Shown here in pieces: positions 7,168-10,460 of a stretch of DNA of 10,460 nucleotides (positions are counted from its first letter, which is position 1; every line of letters starts with the position of its first letter). Where the stretch lies: assembly GCA_029210865.1 (NCBI GenBank), contig JARGGE010000063.1, positions 1 to 10,460 of the forward strand, written 5' to 3'. The DNA is from Trueperaceae bacterium (GTDB lineage: Bacteria > Deinococcota > Deinococci > Deinococcales > Trueperaceae). The notes below the pieces were generated by a model. That model was not told where the DNA came from and did no database searches. It saw only the letters and a program-made list of their open reading frames with translations. Position numbers and translations under genes: made by a program.

Positions 7168-8382
7168 ATGGACCTCTCCGGCCTCGTCGTCCTCGACCTC
7201 TCACGCGTGCTCGCGGGCCCGTACGCCACCCAGGTGCTCGCCGACCTGGGCGCCACCGTGTGGAAGATCGAGCCGCCGCGAGGCGACGACACGAGGGGCT
7301 GGGGGCCTCCCTTCGCGGGCGGGGAGCCCGGCTCCGCGCCGGTCGGCGAACCGCGCAGCGCTTACTACCTGAGCGCCAACCGCCACAAGCGGAGCGTGGT
7401 CGTCGACCTCAAGGCGCCAGGCGGCGCGGACGTCGTGCGCCGCCTGGCCGCGCGGGCCGACGTGGCCATCGACAACTTCAAGGTGGGCGACCTGGCGCGC
7501 TACGGCCTGGACGCCGCCACCCTGCGCGCGGCCAACCCGCGTCTGGTCACGTGCTCGATCACCGGCTTCGGCGCGACGGGGCCGCGGGCGAGCGAGCCGG
7601 GCTACGACGCCGCCATCCAAGCGCTCGCCGGCGTCATGGCCATGACCGGTGAGACGGACGGCCCGCCGGTCAAGGTCGGGGTCGCCTGGGTCGACGTGCT
7701 GACCGGTCTGCATGCCGCGGTGGGGGTGCTGGCCGCGCTCCGGGCGCGCGACGCCACCGGTGTCGGGCGGCACCTCGACGTCGCGCTGTTCGACGTCGCC
7801 CTCGCCAGCGCCGTGAACCAGGCGCAGGCGACGCTGCTGACCGGCGAGGCGCCGGTGCGGCGCGGCAGCGCGCACCCGAACATCGTCCCGTACCAGGCCT
7901 TCGCGGCGGCCGACGCACCCGTCATGGTCGCGTGCGGCAACGACGCCCAGTTCGCCCACCTCGCCGCCGCGGTGGGGCTGCCCGAGCTCGCGGCCGAGCC
8001 GCGCTTCGCCACGAACGCCGCGCGCGTCGCGCACCGGGAGGCGCTCGTGCCGCTGCTCGCGGCGCGCTTCGCCACGGCCTTGCGCGATGCCTGGGTAGAG
8101 CGCCTGCTGGCGGTGGGGGTGCCGGCGACCCCCGTCCTCGACCTGGCCGAGGCGCTGGCCGACCCGCAGACGGTGGCGCGGGGCATGGTGGCCACCGTCG
8201 ACGACCCCGTCGTCGGCCCCATCCGCACCGTCGCGAGCCCCTTCGGCGCTGCGGCGCGGCCGCCGGGCCCGGCGCCGACGCTGGGTGGCGACACCGACGC
8301 GGTGCTGCGCGAGGTGCTCGGGCTCGACGGCGCGGCGATCGCGGCGCTGGAGGTGGCCGACGCCATCCGGAGGGCCCCGTGA
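7168..8382 (+). CDS. CaiB/BaiF (class III) CoA-transferase
   Basis: This 404-residue enzyme moves coenzyme A between carboxylic acids. Family landmarks are the N-terminal VLDLSRVLAGPYATQVLADLG (8-28) and KIEPPRGDDTR (33-43), SANRHKRSVVVDLK (69-82), DNFKVGDLARYGLD (102-115), ITGFGATGP (131-139) and GYDAAIQALAGVMAMTG (145-161). Asp176 in KVGVAWVDVLTG is the likely nucleophile that forms the acyl/CoA anhydride intermediate. TGVGRHLDVALFD follows at 197-209. The overall pattern recalls succinyl-CoA-dependent members such as SUGCT, but substrate cannot be assigned. ATG 7168 is preferred over upstream in-frame starts because homology begins there and a -10 element sits six bases before it. It diverges from the TRAP operon and overlaps the next gene by 4 bases. 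Confidence 0.95.
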   Translation: MDLSGLVVLDLSRVLAGPYATQVLADLGATVWKIEPPRGDDTRGWGPPFAGGEPGSAPVGEPRSAYYLSANRHKRSVVVDLKAPGGADVVRRLAARADVAIDNFKVGDLARYGLDAATLRAANPRLVTCSITGFGATGPRASEPGYDAAIQALAGVMAMTGETDGPPVKVGVAWVDVLTGLHAAVGVLAALRARDATGVGRHLDVALFDVALASAVNQAQATLLTGEAPVRRGSAHPNIVPYQAFAAADAPVMVACGNDAQFAHLAAAVGLPELAAEPRFATNAARVAHREALVPLLAARFATALRDAWVERLLAVGVPATPVLDLAEALADPQTVARGMVATVDDPVVGPIRTVASPFGAAARPPGPAPTLGGDTDAVLREVLGLDGAAIAALEVADAIRRAP

Positions 8383-10001
8383 GGACGTTCGAGCTCGTCC
8401 TGCTCACGCTGTTGGCGTTGCGGCTCGCGGCGGTGCTCGCGCGCGGCGGCTCCGGGGCGGCGCTGCGTGGGCTGGCGACCGTGGCCGTCGGCGCCGCGCT
8501 GGTCGCGCACGTGGCGCTCGAGGGGACGCGTTGGCCGTTGCTGCCGGCCTACGCGCTGGCCGTCCTGCTGGTCGCGCTGCTGCCGTTCGAGCGGCCGCAC
8601 CGCGAGGCACCGCGGCTGAGGATGGGGCGCAACCGCCGCAAGCGCGACCCGCTGCCGTGGGGCCGGGCGCTGGCGGGCTCGGTCGTCCTGGTCCTGGCGG
8701 CGCTCCTGGGCTGGGTGCTGCCGGTGCCGCGGCTGCCCGCGCCGACCGGCGCCTGGGCGGTCGGGAGCGTCGCCTTCCCGCTCGAGCTGGTCGACGCGCG
8801 AGGGGCAGCGGTGGGCGCCGGCGGGACGACGATGGTGCGGCTGTGGTACCCGAGCCCGCGCGACGACGGCGCGACCGTCGCCTCCGCTAACGCGGCCCCG
8901 GCGGCGGCACCCGCTGCCTTCGGCACCGCGGCCCAGGTGGCGGCATCCGCACCGCCTCGCTTCGGCACCGCGGCCCCGTGGATCGAGCGCGCCGATCGAT
9001 TGCTGCCGGCGATGGCGGTGTCCGGCGGACTGCCGGCCTGGGCTTTCGGCCACCTCGGTCTGGTGCGCTCGTGGAGCGCGTGGGCCGCGCCGCTGGCGCC
9101 CCCGGCCGACGCGGCCGGCTGGCCGGTGGTCACCTTCGACCACGGGCTCGGCGGCTTCCGCAGCCAGAACACCTTCCTGGCCGAGGAGCTGGCGAGCCAC
9201 GGCGCGGTCGTGCTCGCGGTCGAGCACCCGGGCGGCTCGCTCCTGACCGTCCTGCCCGACGGGACCGAGCGCCCGTTCGAGCCCCTGCCGCGCGCCGAGG
9301 TCCCGGACTACGGGGCCGCGGTCGCCGCCCTGGGCGCGCGCTGGACCGCCGAGACGCTCGCCGCCCTCAAGGCGCTGAGGCACGTACGCCCCGACGGCCC
9401 GCTCGGCGCCTTCGCCGGCGCCCTCGACCTGGGGCGCGGGGTCGCGACCGGCCACTCGATGGGGGGCGCCGTGGCGATCGACGTATGCCACGCCTGGGAC
9501 GGGTGCGCAGCAGCGCTGGCGCTCGACGGTTGGTGGCTGCCGATGGACGCCGCGCGCCGGGCGGCCGGCCCCGACAAGCCGCTCGTCTCGGTGGCTTCCG
9601 ACCCCGCCGTGGGGTACTTCGCGCAGGCGAACCGGGAGCGCTTCGAGGCCTTCGTGGCCGGTGGCGCGGCGTCCGTCGTCGACCTGGTGCTGGACGGGTC
9701 GGGCCACCATGACCTCAACGACACGGCGCTGCTGAGCCCGATCGCCGACCGCTTCGGCCACAGCACCGGCCCCGTGCCGGCGGCGAGCGCCTTCGCCGCG
9801 CTGCGGGAGCTGGCGCTCGCCATCGTCGGGGCCACCGCCGCGGCGCCGGCCGGTGCGCCGGCGGCGGCCGACGCGACGTCGGCAGCCGACGCGACGTCGG
9901 CGCTCGTCGCGTCCGCGGCCCTGCGCGCAGCGGCCGACCATCCGGTGTTGGTGCCGGGCGACGCCGCCTTCGCGGTGTCCACGCCAGCCGAGCGGCCCTA
10001 G
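8379..10001 (+). CDS. Membrane-anchored PAF-acetylhydrolase-like alpha/beta hydrolase
   Basis: This 540-residue protein resembles the platelet-activating-factor acetylhydrolase (lipoprotein-associated phospholipase A2) family, serine hydrolases that cleave short or oxidised acyl chains from phospholipids. About four hydrophobic segments come first (4-21, 29-47, 52-70, 96-115), with a basic loop RMGRNRRKRDP (81-91) between the last two. This would place the catalytic domain on the outer face. Landmarks are WPVVTFDHGLGGFRSQ (248-263), ELASHGAVVLAVEH (270-283), the nucleophile Ser360 in GHSMGG, Asp383 in ALDGWWLPM, and His443 in SGHHDLND, so the full triad is present. Low-complexity Ala-rich inserts lie at about 164-200 and 484-520. 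GTG 8379 follows GGAGGG (8369-8374) by four bases and overlaps the CoA-transferase TGA, so the two are co-translated. A dienelactone-hydrolase-like esterase is the alternative. The 62 bases before the convergent galK hold no clear terminator. Confidence 0.88.
   Translation: MRTFELVLLTLLALRLAAVLARGGSGAALRGLATVAVGAALVAHVALEGTRWPLLPAYALAVLLVALLPFERPHREAPRLRMGRNRRKRDPLPWGRALAGSVVLVLAALLGWVLPVPRLPAPTGAWAVGSVAFPLELVDARGAAVGAGGTTMVRLWYPSPRDDGATVASANAAPAAAPAAFGTAAQVAASAPPRFGTAAPWIERADRLLPAMAVSGGLPAWAFGHLGLVRSWSAWAAPLAPPADAAGWPVVTFDHGLGGFRSQNTFLAEELASHGAVVLAVEHPGGSLLTVLPDGTERPFEPLPRAEVPDYGAAVAALGARWTAETLAALKALRHVRPDGPLGAFAGALDLGRGVATGHSMGGAVAIDVCHAWDGCAAALALDGWWLPMDAARRAAGPDKPLVSVASDPAVGYFAQANRERFEAFVAGGAASVVDLVLDGSGHHDLNDTALLSPIADRFGHSTGPVPAASAFAALRELALAIVGATAAAPAGAPAAADATSAADATSALVASAALRAAADHPVLVPGDAAFAVSTPAERP
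8918..8976 (+). repeat. Short direct repeat inside the lipase gene
   Basis: CTTCGGCACCGCGGCCC occurs at 8918-8934 and 8960-8976, both encoding FGTAA in the Ala-rich linker before the catalytic domain. It looks like internal duplication in a low-complexity region. Confidence 0.8.
9867..9902 (+). repeat. 18-base tandem repeat near the lipase 3' end
   Basis: GCCGACGCGACGTCGGC is repeated in tandem (9867-9884 and 9885-9902, differing in the last base) and encodes ADATSA twice. Each unit contains the palindrome CGACGTCG. It lies in the Ala-rich C-terminal tail, outside the hydrolase fold. Confidence 0.85.
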
Positions 10002-10063
10002 GCGCGGCGACGCGCATCGGACATGGGCGCCCACCTGGAGGCGCTCGGGACGCCGCGGTTCGG

Positions 10064-10460
10064 TCAGTCCGGGGAACGCGCGTCGGCCAACGGCACCGGG
10101 CCGGCGCCGGCGGCGGCCCGGCTGGGGTAGGCGGTCGCCTCGAGGCCGGTGGCGCCGCGGTACGCGTCGAGGGTGGCGGGCACGAAGGCCTCGACCGCGT
10201 CGGCCGCCACCAGGGCGACCGCGCAGCCGCCGAAGCCCGCACCGGTCATGCGCGCGCCCAGGCAGCCCGGCGCCGCGCGCGCGGCGGCGGCCAGCGCGTC
10301 GAGGGCCGGCGAGGAGACCTCGAGGTCGGTCTCCAGGCTCGCGTGGCTGGCGTCCATCAGGGCGCCGACGCGGGCGACGTCACCGGCGGCGAGCGCGTCG
10401 GCGGCCTCGGTGGTGCGGGCGTTCTCGGTCACCACGTGGCGGGCGCGGCGCAGGTCGACC
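10064..10460 (-). CDS. galK: Galactokinase, C-terminal part (cut by the window edge)
   Basis: Galactokinase phosphorylates galactose at C1 with ATP, the entry step of the Leloir pathway in the cytoplasm. Only the last 131 or so residues are present; the gene runs off the right edge. RRARHVVTENART near the edge and GARMTGAGFGGCAVALV (the conserved GHMP-kinase glycine-rich motif 3 of galactokinases) identify it. The C-terminus has an Ala/Pro-rich extension ending LADARSPD. It converges on the lipase gene, and no partner genes of the galactose pathway are visible in the window. Confidence 0.95.
   Translation of the reverse strand, partial: VDLRRARHVVTENARTTEAADALAAGDVARVGALMDASHASLETDLEVSSPALDALAAAARAAPGCLGARMTGAGFGGCAVALVAADAVEAFVPATLDAYRGATGLEATAYPSRAAAGAGPVPLADARSPD

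Noticed and set aside
7602..10034. An 810-codon reverse-strand frame opposite the CoA-transferase and lipase genes
   Set aside because: It is an antisense shadow of two genes with intact catalytic motifs, and it crosses their boundary.

Overview
The window is very GC-rich and densely coded. It looks like a chromosomal segment from a member of the Deinococcota (Deinococcus-Thermus), possibly a Truepera-like lineage. The best evidence is the primary sigma factor at 401-2083. From its region 2 to its last residue it reads very close to what I recall of Thermus SigA, including the KYHESRTRKLRDFLD end. Two genes also have a -10-like hexamer exactly six bases before the ATG and no Shine-Dalgarno sequence, the leaderless arrangement described as common in Deinococcus. 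The genus is inference.

Layout. 1-400 is a non-coding leader region: a strong hairpin, possibly closing an upstream gene, two candidate promoters and a short tandem repeat. rpoD/sigA follows and ends in a good hairpin terminator. 2084-2493 is a 410-base spacer holding a near-perfect long inverted repeat and a possible small reverse-strand ORF. 2494-3417 encodes a membrane-anchored glycerophosphodiester phosphodiesterase. It converges with a three-gene reverse-strand operon (7008 down to 3469) encoding a TAXI-type TRAP transporter: binding protein, DUF1850 protein, fused permease. Diverging from that operon at 7168 is a class III (CaiB/BaiF) CoA-transferase, overlapped by 4 bases by a membrane-anchored PAF-acetylhydrolase-like lipase. 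The window ends in the C-terminal part of a reverse-strand galactokinase.

How the parts may work together. The TRAP operon is a complete uptake system, probably for an organic acid or amino acid. The divergent CoA-transferase could activate such an acid, a common pairing but unproven here. The phosphodiesterase and the PAF-acetylhydrolase-like enzyme both point to lipid or phospholipid-headgroup turnover at the cell surface. rpoD is housekeeping.

Most of the content belongs to known families. I do not see a clearly new multi-gene system. The points most worth a second look are the histone-H1-like Lys/Ala/Pro tail on the sigma factor, the long inverted repeat after rpoD, the tandem repeat in the rpoD leader, the hairpin abutting the DUF1850 start, and the coupled CoA-transferase/lipase pair.
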